Shown: piece after piece, positions 35,073-43,677 of the stretch
Layout: the number at the start of each line of letters is the position of its first letter
Numbering within the stretch: the first letter of the stretch is position 1
Origin: Desulfobacula toluolica Tol2
GTDB taxonomy: Bacteria; Desulfobacterota; Desulfobacteria; Desulfobacterales; Desulfobacteraceae
DNA: 64,000 bases
Direction: 5' to 3'
Assembly: GCF_000307105.1 (NCBI RefSeq)
Contig: NC_018645.1
Span: 3,433,501-3,497,500, forward strand
Notes under the pieces: generated by a model
Seen by the model: only the letters and a program-made list of their open reading frames with translations
The model's database searches: none
Told to the model about the DNA's origin: nothing
Position numbers and translations under genes: made by a program

Positions 35073-38000
35073 TTATAAGGATTTTATTTTAAAATAAATG
35101 CCAACTGTCTGCTCATCCGGTTCTGTTTCAAGGTCTTTTTTTAATAATGACCGGCATTCTTGAAACAGATCAAGTGCCTTGTTTTTCTGACCTGAATCTG
35201 CATAAAGAATCATCAGGTTCTGGTATGCCGGCTCATAATATGGCTCTTGCTCAAGAAGAAGCATCCAGGTTTCCACGGCTTTTTCAATTTGATCCATCTC
35301 TTCATGAAGCATGGCTTTTTTTTGTAAAAACTCATTGTATTTTGATTTAAAAAATTTTCTTTTCAAAGAGATCCATTCCAGATATGGTTCTTCGGCAAGA
35401 TAATCGCCATTATAAATTTTAACTGCTTTTTCATACAGTTCCAGTGCAGTTTTATACTGGTTGTTTTTTTCACTTTCCACGGCCTCGGCACCAAGGGCCA
35501 TAAACTCATCAACATCCAGCGTTACAAGTTCAGGATCAAGAGACACCAAACCTGCCTTTTGAATAATATAAGAATATCCGAATTCTTTTCTGGTATTGGG
35601 TTCTATTGCTTTTCGCAAACGATGAAGGTTGATTTTAAAATTTTTATTTCCAGCCTTTGGCGAAGCCTGGGGCCACAAATCATCAATCAGAATTTCTTTT
35701 GGAATATCCCTTGAGCCATGAAGAACGATTGATTTGAGCAGCAAGATGGGTCTTGTTCCTTCAAATACTTTATTGTCCAGTACTTTATTGTTGCTTAAAA
35801 CATTAAATTTTCCAAGGGTTTCTATCCTGATTCCAGGCAAAAGCCTTTTATATAATGGTTTTAAATTTAATGGCTTGAAACTTTCAATAACCCCGGAGTT
35901 ATGACCTTGATCACCTAAAGCCAAAACCTTGTCAATTCCTTCAAAAATCCGTACTGGATCACAATTTAAAATCAAAGACAACACATAAGACTCAAAAGAT
36001 TTTATTTTATCATATGCTATCATCAAAAGAAGTGCCTTGATCAACAACTGTTCACTGATTAAAGGAAAAAACAGATATCCGTTCAAAAATGCTTTTTTAA
36101 GTCCACAGCTTAAATATTTAAAAGCAGCCATAGGCTCATTGCTATGCCAGGATATCAACCCCATAACAAAACAGGTTTCACAACAGCTCAAATCAGACAA
36201 AATTTGCTCGAAATATTCCATAGCCGGAATCAAAACTTTGCCGGCTGCTTTAAAATCCCCTTTCCCAAAAAGGATTATCCCTGCCAGTTGCTGTGCCAGA
36301 AAATGATGAATATCTCCTTTTTTTACCGGATCAAGTTCTCTTAAAGCACTTTGGATCTCTTTTTCCGCCAGGACAAATTTTTCTTCCTGTAAAAGACTTA
36401 AGGCCTTGATCCGGTGGGCAATGCCTTTATAAAAATCATTTCCTTCCAGGATTGAAAAATCATTCAAATGTTCTGTCATCTGACGTGCATCATCAAACCG
36501 CTTTGTGTAAACCAGATGCAGGGCTTTGGCTTCAACAAATCCCGGATAAAGAAAAATCAATCCGAATTTCTCTATATCTGCTTCAGACCTTGCCAGCAAC
36601 TGCCTGGCATGCTCAAACCTGCCGTTTTTAAGGGCAAAATTGATATCAACAATGCTTTTCAGCGCCCTGTATTCAGGATGACGGCCTTTATTTGTCATTT
36701 TTTTTGTTTTTAACAGCATTTGTCGTGCATTTACAAAATCCCCTGCCTGAACATATCCGAATGTCATGGTAATGGATGCATTGAGTATCAGGTCAGGATG
36801 ATTGATCTGCCGACCCAGAAGAATGGCATTTCTACAGGCTGACACCCCTTTGGGGATATTTCCGTCACCCGCGATATACCCCAGGCCGATCTGTTGCCAC
36901 AAAAGGGTTCTTGCCCACGAATAACGATTTTTTTGACAAACCTGCCGAAGGTATTTTTCTCCTTTTTTAATCCATGTCAAAATCATATCGGATGGTTGAC
37001 GGACAAACACCGCAGCCTCAATGAGATATCCGACAGACAACATCATACCCCGCATATCATGGAGCTGCTCAAACAACACAAAAGCGCTTTGAAAATCCCT
37101 GATATTTTTCTTTCCGCCCTTGATTCGCCGGGTCATGGTTTTAAAAAATATCAACCATGGATCATGTTGTACCATTTTATCCGGAATGTGGCAGATCCAG
37201 TTTTCAAGACTTGACATCTTCCCGTTAATCACATAATCCGTGCCTTTGATCTTAATAATACGAACAATATCTGAAAAAGCCTGTGCTTCAATAAAATAAC
37301 TCATTGCCTGTTCATGGTCTTTTCTTTCCCAGAAAAATTGTCCGGCTTTCTTATTAAGCATTTTACAGGCTTGACTGCCCTTTTTCCTTAAAAGATCCTG
37401 CAACAAAAAATCCCTGAACAGGGTATGGTATTTAAATTCCGGCATACTGCCGGCTGATTCGATTCGCTGGATAAACAGATTCCTTTTTTCAAGTTCAGTT
37501 AAAATTTCCAGAGCGTTACAGGAGCCAAAAACATGTGTCACCACCTCAAGATCAATTATGTCCAGGATGGATGTTTTCATTAAAAACTCCTGAATCGGTT
37601 CAGAAAGGGAGTCATAAATCTCCTGGGAAAAAAAGTTAAAAACTTCCGATGATAACTGATCAGGAAGGTGTTTCAATTGTTTAAACTGTTTTATTGATTC
37701 CGATACCAGGGTAAGTCCTCCGGCCCAGCCATCCGTAATTTCTTGAATTTTTTCAATATCAATGGCATCAGCCCTGGGTTTACCGGAAAAAAACAATCTG
37801 GTCTCAACAAGGTTAAAGGCCAGATCCTCATTATCAAGCACAAAGATATGATGATCCATCTTAAGACGGGGAATATTAAAAGGCGGCATACTCCTGGACA
37901 AAAGAAAAAATTTTAGTTTTTCAAACCTGCTGTTAAGAATGACCTTGATCAGTTGAAAACCCGAGGATGTCTCATCAATGGATTCAAAATCATCCAAAAC

Positions 38001-38378
38001 CATAATCAATGGGGAGCAAAGCTCTTGAAACATAATGGACAAACCTTCAACATGCCTTAATACACCCTTTTCCGTTCCAAGTATGCTGTTGGAAATACAC
38101 ATGCCCGTTTCCCCTTTGTTGAATCCGAATCTCTGCTGGATTCCCCCGGCAAGTCGATCAAACAATTTGGTATGGTCACGGTCATCCGATGAAAGGTGAA
38201 ACCACAAAACAGATCCGGGTGACTGTTGAAGATAAGAAGCCACAAGGGTTGATTTTCCCTGGGCAGCCTGCCCTGTAATCAAAAAATTCTGCTTATGAAA
38301 ATTTTCGTCTAAAAGCAGGAAAAGTCGATGTCTCTTAACAGCATCTGGAATATAAGGAGGACTGTATCGGGTCATCAT
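35073..38378 (-). CDS. STAND-ATPase transcription regulator with C-terminal winged helix and BTAD domain
   Basis: The 1101-residue protein has a MalT-like NTPase at the N-terminus (about 1-350; Walker A GQAAQGKST near 38-46, Walker B LIMVLDDFES near 118). A long helical-repeat region follows (about 360-840). The C-terminal region has a winged-helix DNA-binding unit (about 850-950; LIDDLWPQASPKAGNKNFKINLHRLRKAI) and a bacterial transcriptional activation domain (about 955-1095; LYEKAVKIYNGDYLAEEPY). The layout is that of AfsR/MalT-type ligand-controlled activators but with the DNA-binding part at the C-terminus. It lies 29 bp downstream of REC-STAS copy B, so the two are probably co-transcribed, and a partner-switch link between them is a reasonable guess. 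The start is ATG at 38378 or 38375. Confidence 0.88.
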   Translation of the reverse strand: MMTRYSPPYIPDAVKRHRLFLLLDENFHKQNFLITGQAAQGKSTLVASYLQQSPGSVLWFHLSSDDRDHTKLFDRLAGGIQQRFGFNKGETGMCISNSILGTEKGVLRHVEGLSIMFQELCSPLIMVLDDFESIDETSSGFQLIKVILNSRFEKLKFFLLSRSMPPFNIPRLKMDHHIFVLDNEDLAFNLVETRLFFSGKPRADAIDIEKIQEITDGWAGGLTLVSESIKQFKQLKHLPDQLSSEVFNFFSQEIYDSLSEPIQEFLMKTSILDIIDLEVVTHVFGSCNALEILTELEKRNLFIQRIESAGSMPEFKYHTLFRDFLLQDLLRKKGSQACKMLNKKAGQFFWERKDHEQAMSYFIEAQAFSDIVRIIKIKGTDYVINGKMSSLENWICHIPDKMVQHDPWLIFFKTMTRRIKGGKKNIRDFQSAFVLFEQLHDMRGMMLSVGYLIEAAVFVRQPSDMILTWIKKGEKYLRQVCQKNRYSWARTLLWQQIGLGYIAGDGNIPKGVSACRNAILLGRQINHPDLILNASITMTFGYVQAGDFVNARQMLLKTKKMTNKGRHPEYRALKSIVDINFALKNGRFEHARQLLARSEADIEKFGLIFLYPGFVEAKALHLVYTKRFDDARQMTEHLNDFSILEGNDFYKGIAHRIKALSLLQEEKFVLAEKEIQSALRELDPVKKGDIHHFLAQQLAGIILFGKGDFKAAGKVLIPAMEYFEQILSDLSCCETCFVMGLISWHSNEPMAAFKYLSCGLKKAFLNGYLFFPLISEQLLIKALLLMIAYDKIKSFESYVLSLILNCDPVRIFEGIDKVLALGDQGHNSGVIESFKPLNLKPLYKRLLPGIRIETLGKFNVLSNNKVLDNKVFEGTRPILLLKSIVLHGSRDIPKEILIDDLWPQASPKAGNKNFKINLHRLRKAIEPNTRKEFGYSYIIQKAGLVSLDPELVTLDVDEFMALGAEAVESEKNNQYKTALELYEKAVKIYNGDYLAEEPYLEWISLKRKFFKSKYNEFLQKKAMLHEEMDQIEKAVETWMLLLEQEPYYEPAYQNLMILYADSGQKNKALDLFQECRSLLKKDLETEPDEQTVGIYFKIKSL

Positions 38379-38407
38379 GATATACCTTTGAACTGATTCA
38401 TTTGAAC

Positions 38408-39106
38408 CTATTCATTTGCCTGGACCTCTTTAAGGGTTGCCATCTTGTCAATCCCGGCCATCTGAAACACCCACACATAATTGCAGGACAGATTTTCAAT
38501 AATGACGGAAACCTTGTTTTGCTTTAAATTTCGCACAACCTCCATTAAAAGGGAGATACCGGAACGATCAATAAAAAAAGCGTCATCGAGTTTCAGGCAG
38601 ACCGCTTTGACATCATCAAATGATCCGGTTTTAAACGCCGAAATAAAAGTTTTTTCTGCTGATGCCGTCAGCCTTCCTTTCATAAAAATGGAAAGGTATC
38701 CGTTCCTTTTTCTTTCTGAAAATTCAAAGGGCATGTTTCGGGGCATTAATTTTCTTTTTTCTGCCCGTGCCAGGGCGGAATTTAATGCCTTTCTCTCAAC
38801 CGGTTTGTTGATAAAATCCGATGCATTCAGGTCAAGAGCTTCCAAAGCCTTTTCCATATCTCCATGGCCGGTGATAATAATAACTTCAGATTCTATTCCT
38901 GTCTTTTGTATCCGGCGCAGCACTTCAAGGCCATCAATTCCCGGCATCTTTATATCTGTAAACACGATCTCAGGGGAAATCTCGGCAAACAGTGCCAGTC
39001 CCTTTTCCCCGTTTTCTGCCGTATAGACCTCATATCCATAGGCAGTCAGGAAAAGCTTAAACATCGAAAGGGTTGGTTTTTCGTCATCAATGACTAAAAT
39101 TTTCAT
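38408..39106 (-). CDS. Response regulator with STAS output domain (REC-STAS), copy B
   Basis: The 232-residue protein has a receiver (about 1-118; Asp51 in FTDIKMPGIDG, ITGHGDME, NKPVERK) and a STAS domain (about 130-230). The STAS motif reads FIDRSG: the serine next to the aspartate is replaced by arginine while the second is kept. It is clearly paralogous to the 30300-31028 protein (DIKMPGxDG, GHGDM, DFINKP all shared). It lies directly upstream of the STAND/BTAD regulator and about 5.4 kb from the nearest kinase, the one at 31039-32958, which might serve both copies. AAAGAAA precedes the ATG. Confidence 0.87.
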   Translation of the reverse strand: MKILVIDDEKPTLSMFKLFLTAYGYEVYTAENGEKGLALFAEISPEIVFTDIKMPGIDGLEVLRRIQKTGIESEVIIITGHGDMEKALEALDLNASDFINKPVERKALNSALARAEKRKLMPRNMPFEFSERKRNGYLSIFMKGRLTASAEKTFISAFKTGSFDDVKAVCLKLDDAFFIDRSGISLLMEVVRNLKQNKVSVIIENLSCNYVWVFQMAGIDKMATLKEVQANE

Positions 39107-39272
39107 TTTCTTTGCCTTTGCTTCATCTTTGCATGATATTTCTATTTACATGGGCTGGTGCAGAAAACGAATCAATATATTAGAATCAAACCATAAAATA
39201 GTGCCGCAAGAATGTCAAACCCTCAAACCGGTATTTGCATTTAATCTCTTTTCCAGTTTGAAACAAAATTTG

Positions 39273-39301
39273 ACGGGGACAAATTTAAAATCTGTCCCCG
39301 T
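39273..39301. repeat. 29-bp REP-like palindrome
   Basis: The arms ACGGGGACA (39273-39281) and TGTCCCCGT (39293-39301) are perfect inverted repeats around an 11-bp A/T centre that is itself nearly symmetric. It lies in the 246-bp gap between the divergent REC-STAS and kinase-fold genes. Palindromes with ACGGGGACA ends occur as dispersed REP-like elements in related bacteria (recalled, not checked). It could instead act as a terminator or regulator site. Confidence 0.55.
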
Positions 39302-39352
39302 TCCGCTATTCTAAACTTGTAAATTTACAAAAAAACCAGTAAAAAATTGATC

Positions 39353-40234
39353 ATGAATAGAACAACCGACATAAGAGACAGGGCCTATTTATCCGGAAGC
39401 CAGGTTCAATCGCTGAACTTTATAAAGGATTCAGGCCGCTACATATTCCGTAAATTTTACCGTTCAGGATTAAGATCTCATATTTTTGAAGTTATAAGGG
39501 CTGAAGATGTTCTCAAGGAAACTCAAGGTGAAATAACAAATGGCATAAGGCTGTTTCCCAGGGCCAAGCCTCTAAAAATATTCAGGATATTACGAACCCG
39601 GTTTAAAAATAAAGCTGCTGTTTTTAACGAGATAAAAAAATATAACCTGCTGTTTAAATTTATGGGTCCCGAGCTTATTGCACAATCCGAAGAATTTATT
39701 GTTGACTATACAGGCACGGGAAAAAGCCGGATTATTCTGTGCGGACTTCAGGAATATATTGAAGGTGAAATACTTGACCCCTGGAGAATATTTGGCAAAA
39801 ACTACTTAATTGATTTGTTCAAATCCACACAAACCGATGAATCCCAAAATCAGGCAGTGGCTCGAAAAGCCCGGAATAATATTGCGAAATTTGTCAAACG
39901 GATACGGCATATGATTGATGATACACGATATATTCCCGACCTTGCCGGCATCGGCAACCTGATATTAACCCGTGATGGAGATCTTAAACTGGTTGACATT
40001 AATAATATTGTTGAGATCAAACTTGACGACAATATCCTTATTGATGACAAAGGATATCCGTCCTGTGATGTATCAGTTGAAGTTCTGTCAATCCTTGAAC
40101 GGAATATTCTTCAAAAAGACATACAAACAAATGATCCCCTTTACCGATTTTTTTTGTCATCAGAAAGAAAAAAAAAGGTAAAGGCGCTTGAAAAAAAATT
40201 TTATAAAAATCTGGAAAACCGTTTGCTATCTTAA
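39353..40234 (+). CDS. Protein-kinase-fold protein of unknown substrate
   Basis: The 293-residue protein resembles the small kinase-like family around YrbL/lipopolysaccharide kinases. IPDLAGIGNLILTRDGDLKLVDINN contains the spaced Asp/Asn and the metal-binding Asp of the kinase catalytic loop and DFG-like motif (near residues 198-222). The ATP-binding lysine region would lie in the first 100 residues (SGRYIFRKFYR). The start is uncertain: the ATG at 39353 has no clear ribosome-binding site and an in-frame TTG lies at 39347. No partner gene is adjacent on this strand. Function is unknown; the kinase-fold call rests on a few motif residues. Confidence 0.6.
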   Translation: MNRTTDIRDRAYLSGSQVQSLNFIKDSGRYIFRKFYRSGLRSHIFEVIRAEDVLKETQGEITNGIRLFPRAKPLKIFRILRTRFKNKAAVFNEIKKYNLLFKFMGPELIAQSEEFIVDYTGTGKSRIILCGLQEYIEGEILDPWRIFGKNYLIDLFKSTQTDESQNQAVARKARNNIAKFVKRIRHMIDDTRYIPDLAGIGNLILTRDGDLKLVDINNIVEIKLDDNILIDDKGYPSCDVSVEVLSILERNILQKDIQTNDPLYRFFLSSERKKKVKALEKKFYKNLENRLLS

Positions 40235-40292
40235 TGCTGATCAAGAGATTCTTTTTTGGGCACTCTTGCTTTTAGCTATATGTTCACTCATT

Positions 40293-40321
40293 GAAGGTTT
40301 CCATGACCTTCAGCTTTTTTT
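40293..40321 (+). terminator. Intrinsic terminator after the kinase-fold gene
   Basis: The 6-bp stem GAAGGT (40293-40298) and ACCTTC (40306-40311) is followed by AGC and seven T. It ends plus-strand transcription and overlaps the last codons of the convergent minus-strand gene. Confidence 0.65.
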
Positions 40322-41581
40322 ATGCATGATTTTTTTTCCCTCTTCTTGAATCTGCTTTATCGCTTCTTTGAGTTTTTCTATCCTTTGTTGCATCTTTTCC
40401 AGAAAAGTATAAATGGTAACCGGTTCCGGTTCTTCCCGGGATGACAGTTTAATTCCAATAAAAAACGGGTTGATATTTAAACTTTTGGCACGGTTTGCTT
40501 GCATGGAAATAAAGGATTGTGGTTCAGGGCGGGTTACGGACAATCTTTTTTCATCCTCTTTTGTATGGGCTGCCATGTCAAGCTGATAGATATAATGAAC
40601 TTCTCCGCTCTCCTTTACATAAACACCTGTCTGGTTGAGTTCTCCTTGCAGGCGGTTCATGTCATCTGTAAAAGAAAACCCGGTTTTTAAAGAATGCAGT
40701 GATATGGCACCGATTCCAGCCTGTTTCAGGCTGATCATCCTGTAGTCTCCTGCTTGATCTGGAGTCCATATGGAAAGCCTTTCAAACACCTCGTCATTTT
40801 CATCTATCCACATGTTGCCGTCCTTGTCGAATTGTGCAAGTTCGAAAAAACCGTTTCCTGTTGACGGGCCGAAAAGTTCCGTGCCATCGTCTATTTTTCC
40901 GTTCATATCATGATCCAGTGCCAGAAATCCGCTGCCTTTCTTAAGACTGGCGATATCTTCTGTTTCTCCATCCGCATTCAGGTCAAAGGAGAACAATGTA
41001 TCGGAAAATTCCGGGGGACTTCCGTTAAACGTGATCACAATGGGATCGATCAAGGGATTTTTCATGATCATCTCTGATGCTGATTTAAAGCTTCTTTCCA
41101 TCTGAAGTTGTATGTTGAAATTAATTTCACGACCGTCTTCTGTTCTGATCATCCCTGATGAGAAAAGAGTTGCCTCTTCTTTTTCAAAAAGAGTATTCAC
41201 TTCCCGAAAAGTTACTTCAAGTGGTTGACGAATAAAATTTTTAGAGGGCGTGGAAATAGACTCAACAGCCTTTATGGAAACATCGCTTTGAGTGAGACTG
41301 CTGACCATTGAGGCAAGAATCGTTTTTTGTGCCGGGCCTGGGTCTTTTCCATTTTTATTTAAGGGAATACGGCTAACCAGGGATTCACCTGAAAGGCTGA
41401 AATATTTTGCAGACATATTGAGATTGCTTGCCGTTTCAGAAATGCTAACCCGGTCTTCCACCAAAAATCCGTTACTGCTCAAATTTTTTGAGGCACCCGG
41501 CAGTCTGCTCTGTTTAACTGTTTGCTCCCTTTTAAAACTGCGGGAATAATCCATGTTGATAGCGAAATCCGTTATTTTCAT
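40310..41581 (-). CDS. Protein with EF-hand-like calcium loops, function unknown
   Basis: The 423-residue protein has no signal peptide in the chosen form. Around residues 190-280 it carries three acidic loops typical of calcium binding in EF-hand-like or dockerin-like proteins: DLNADGETED, DHDMNGKIDDG with following TELFG, and DKDGNMWIDENDEVF. The C-terminus is a lysine-rich coiled coil (about 385-420). The ATG at 41581 was chosen because GGGAGG lies 8 nt upstream; an in-frame ATG at 41701 would add 40 residues but lacks a ribosome-binding site. The DxDxNG-TELFG-type block is common in surface-associated proteins of unknown role, so the protein may be exported by a route not visible here. 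Confidence 0.65.
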   Translation of the reverse strand: MKITDFAINMDYSRSFKREQTVKQSRLPGASKNLSSNGFLVEDRVSISETASNLNMSAKYFSLSGESLVSRIPLNKNGKDPGPAQKTILASMVSSLTQSDVSIKAVESISTPSKNFIRQPLEVTFREVNTLFEKEEATLFSSGMIRTEDGREINFNIQLQMERSFKSASEMIMKNPLIDPIVITFNGSPPEFSDTLFSFDLNADGETEDIASLKKGSGFLALDHDMNGKIDDGTELFGPSTGNGFFELAQFDKDGNMWIDENDEVFERLSIWTPDQAGDYRMISLKQAGIGAISLHSLKTGFSFTDDMNRLQGELNQTGVYVKESGEVHYIYQLDMAAHTKEDEKRLSVTRPEPQSFISMQANRAKSLNINPFFIGIKLSSREEPEPVTIYTFLEKMQQRIEKLKEAIKQIQEEGKKIMHKKS

Positions 41582-41762
41582 ATCATCTGCCTCCCATGTT
41601 TGAAATCTGTCATAAACTGCCACGGGCAAACCTGATATTTCTTCTTGATGTGCCCACAACAAAACATGAAAGTCGCAGTTTGAATTTTTAAAGACTTTCA
41701 TACAATGAAAGATATGTTATAAAAAACAGTTGATTTTATATCGGCTTTTAAGGGAATAATCT

Positions 41763-41784
41763 TAAAAAAAACGCTACGCGTTTT
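41763..41784 (-). terminator. Possible intrinsic terminator after the transglutaminase-like gene
   Basis: On the minus strand AAAACGC and GCGTTTT form a 7-bp stem around a 3-nt loop and run into TTTT, about 15 bp past the stop of the transglutaminase-like gene. The stem has only three GC pairs, so its strength is doubtful. Confidence 0.45.
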
Positions 41785-41798
41785 GATGTAAACTTGGA

Positions 41799-42530
41799 TT
41801 ATCTCAAATCAAATTCCAAAGCAAACGCTTGATAGAGCTGAATGACATCAGATAATTTTTTGATCCCCACATCAAAAAAATCCCTCACCCGAATGACAAA
41901 GCACTCTTTTCGGGGAAAATTTTTCAGATCCGTATCATAATCCTGGTAAAGAATACAGTACACAGGATCAAACAGATACCACTCTTTTTCCAGATACAGT
42001 TCAATGAATACATGCCCACTGGGAATTATCAACTCATTGGTTTTATAAGCTGATATCCAATCCATATTCACTGTTAAAACCATCCTGGCAGGTATTGCCA
42101 AAGCCCTGAAAAGCGCCACCTCCACCACTGCAAAATCAGAACATCCCCCCAGAACACCGTCCTTAAAAATTTCATCGGCTGTACGCATAAAGGCTTTGTC
42201 GAGATACCAATTGTCAAATCTAAAATTATACCAGATATAATCAATCGCTTTATGAAGCAATTCCCGCCGTTTTTGTCCTTTGATCTGTTTTTGACCTTTG
42301 ATACGGTTACATGCCTGCCGGATCAAAGAGGTTTCCCTGGTTTGCGGCCCCTCTTTGAGCCAAAATATTTCCCGGGCACAAAGCGGATGGTCATTATAAG
42401 CAAGATACTCCAAAGAATTCGTATGGCCCGCCGTATCAAGGTGCCCACATCCTGTTAATAACCATAAAAAAATGACCGGAAAAACAATCGAAATTCCCCG
42501 GTCATTCATGAACCTGGCTTTATAAAACAT
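41799..42530 (-). CDS. Transglutaminase-like lipoprotein
   Basis: The 243-residue protein has a signal peptide ending in the lipobox LLTGC (cysteine near residue 28) and a transglutaminase-like papain-fold domain. The expected catalytic triad is visible: Cys in GGCSDFA (near 130), His in SGHVFIE (near 174) and Asp in LFDPVY (near 189). Such domains cleave or cross-link peptide bonds; the substrate is unknown. It lies 32 bp downstream of the FecR-domain gene on the same strand, so the two exported proteins are probably made together. Confidence 0.85.
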   Translation of the reverse strand: MFYKARFMNDRGISIVFPVIFLWLLTGCGHLDTAGHTNSLEYLAYNDHPLCAREIFWLKEGPQTRETSLIRQACNRIKGQKQIKGQKRRELLHKAIDYIWYNFRFDNWYLDKAFMRTADEIFKDGVLGGCSDFAVVEVALFRALAIPARMVLTVNMDWISAYKTNELIIPSGHVFIELYLEKEWYLFDPVYCILYQDYDTDLKNFPRKECFVIRVRDFFDVGIKKLSDVIQLYQAFALEFDLR

Positions 42531-42562
42531 TTTTTATCAGCAAGATTTGTTTTGATAAAAAT

Positions 42563-43444
42563 TTAAAATCGATTAAACTCCGGCGGCATTGACAATATCG
42601 CAAGTTCAGGACCAACAGTATCCAGCACGCCGTCAGCCTCGGTTTCTCCGATAAAGATAGCGCTCCCCGCAGCAGCCCCTTCAATGGCTCCGGCAATGGA
42701 TAAAGGGCCTATGATGGTTGTTCCGCCAATAGTGCCGGTCAGCCCGACAGTTGATGCGGGACCCGTAAGCACGGTTGTGATTAGTTTTTCAGGAACTGAT
42801 ATACGGGACTTCTTTGCCGGACTAACATAAGCTATGAACCGTCTAAAGGCAGATGTCACCTTGCCCTCTTCTGCCGGGGCCACGGAAACAACAAAATCGG
42901 TTCCCCTGACACCACATACTGCTGTCTTTGTTTTGACGGTAAAATCAGGTTTTCCTGATATTTTTTTAACAATAAACCTGGCACTGCCCCAAATCAAATT
43001 CATTACAGTAGAACGTGTATTTAAGATCGAAGAGTATTCTGATTTGGTTATGGTTAATTTAGCCTGAGGTGCCAGCGACAATACACTTTTATCATTCATT
43101 AACGCATTAACACGAGATTTGGGAAATGTGATCAATGTATCTTTAGCAACCAATGGATGATCATTTTCCAATCGATATGCTGTTTTTTGCCCAAAATGAA
43201 TCACATACGCCTCTCCCTGGACTTGCTGAATCTGTCCGACTTTTTCATTTTTTCCCTCAACAAAATCGGCACTAATGATTACATCTTCCGAAATAAGAGG
43301 TGTATCAGGCTCATATGATTTAAATTTTTCAAGCAATTTATGACCCGATTCCGCACTGCAAACAACAAAGATCCCAAACAGCAAGAGCATTACCGGAATC
43401 AACAGGCAACACACAATCGCTTTTTTTTCAATTATCGTCTCCAC
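42563..43444 (-). CDS. FecR-domain exported protein
   Basis: The 293-residue protein starts with a signal sequence or membrane anchor (about 9-30, VCCLLIPVMLLLFGIFVVC) and contains a FecR-like domain (about 70-190). Recognisable stretches are DTLITFPKSRVNALMNDKSVLSLAPQAKLTI, VMNLIWGSARFIVKK and KTAVCGVRGTDFVV. The C-terminal part is rich in glycine and alanine (STVGLTGTIGGTTIIG). Stand-alone FecR proteins in this group are often encoded beside CHASE2 cyclases, as here, where the cyclase lies on the other side of a 233-bp divergent region. A role in envelope signalling is inferred. No sigma factor or TonB receptor is nearby, so this is not a classical iron-citrate system. Confidence 0.88.
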   Translation of the reverse strand: METIIEKKAIVCCLLIPVMLLLFGIFVVCSAESGHKLLEKFKSYEPDTPLISEDVIISADFVEGKNEKVGQIQQVQGEAYVIHFGQKTAYRLENDHPLVAKDTLITFPKSRVNALMNDKSVLSLAPQAKLTITKSEYSSILNTRSTVMNLIWGSARFIVKKISGKPDFTVKTKTAVCGVRGTDFVVSVAPAEEGKVTSAFRRFIAYVSPAKKSRISVPEKLITTVLTGPASTVGLTGTIGGTTIIGPLSIAGAIEGAAAGSAIFIGETEADGVLDTVGPELAILSMPPEFNRF

Positions 43445-43677
43445 GGAGCCTCCTTATTATAATAATATCAACATAAAAACAAGCACCGGCTTCAACCAAA
43501 ATCAATGATGCATAATTCAACGTACTTAGTTCAGAAATACTCCATATTGTCAAGAACAATAAGTCTTTACATATTGACTTCACAAAACTTCTCCACTATA
43601 CGAATGCTTTGGGAAAACTGTTGAGACAGACAATTATTGTCATACATCCGCCTGTTCAATTTTCGGAGACTGGTTAC

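Noticed and set aside
39090-39314. 74-codon plus-strand frame between the REC-STAS copy B and kinase-fold genes
   Set aside because: No ribosome-binding site, runs into the REP-like palindrome, and shows no domain.
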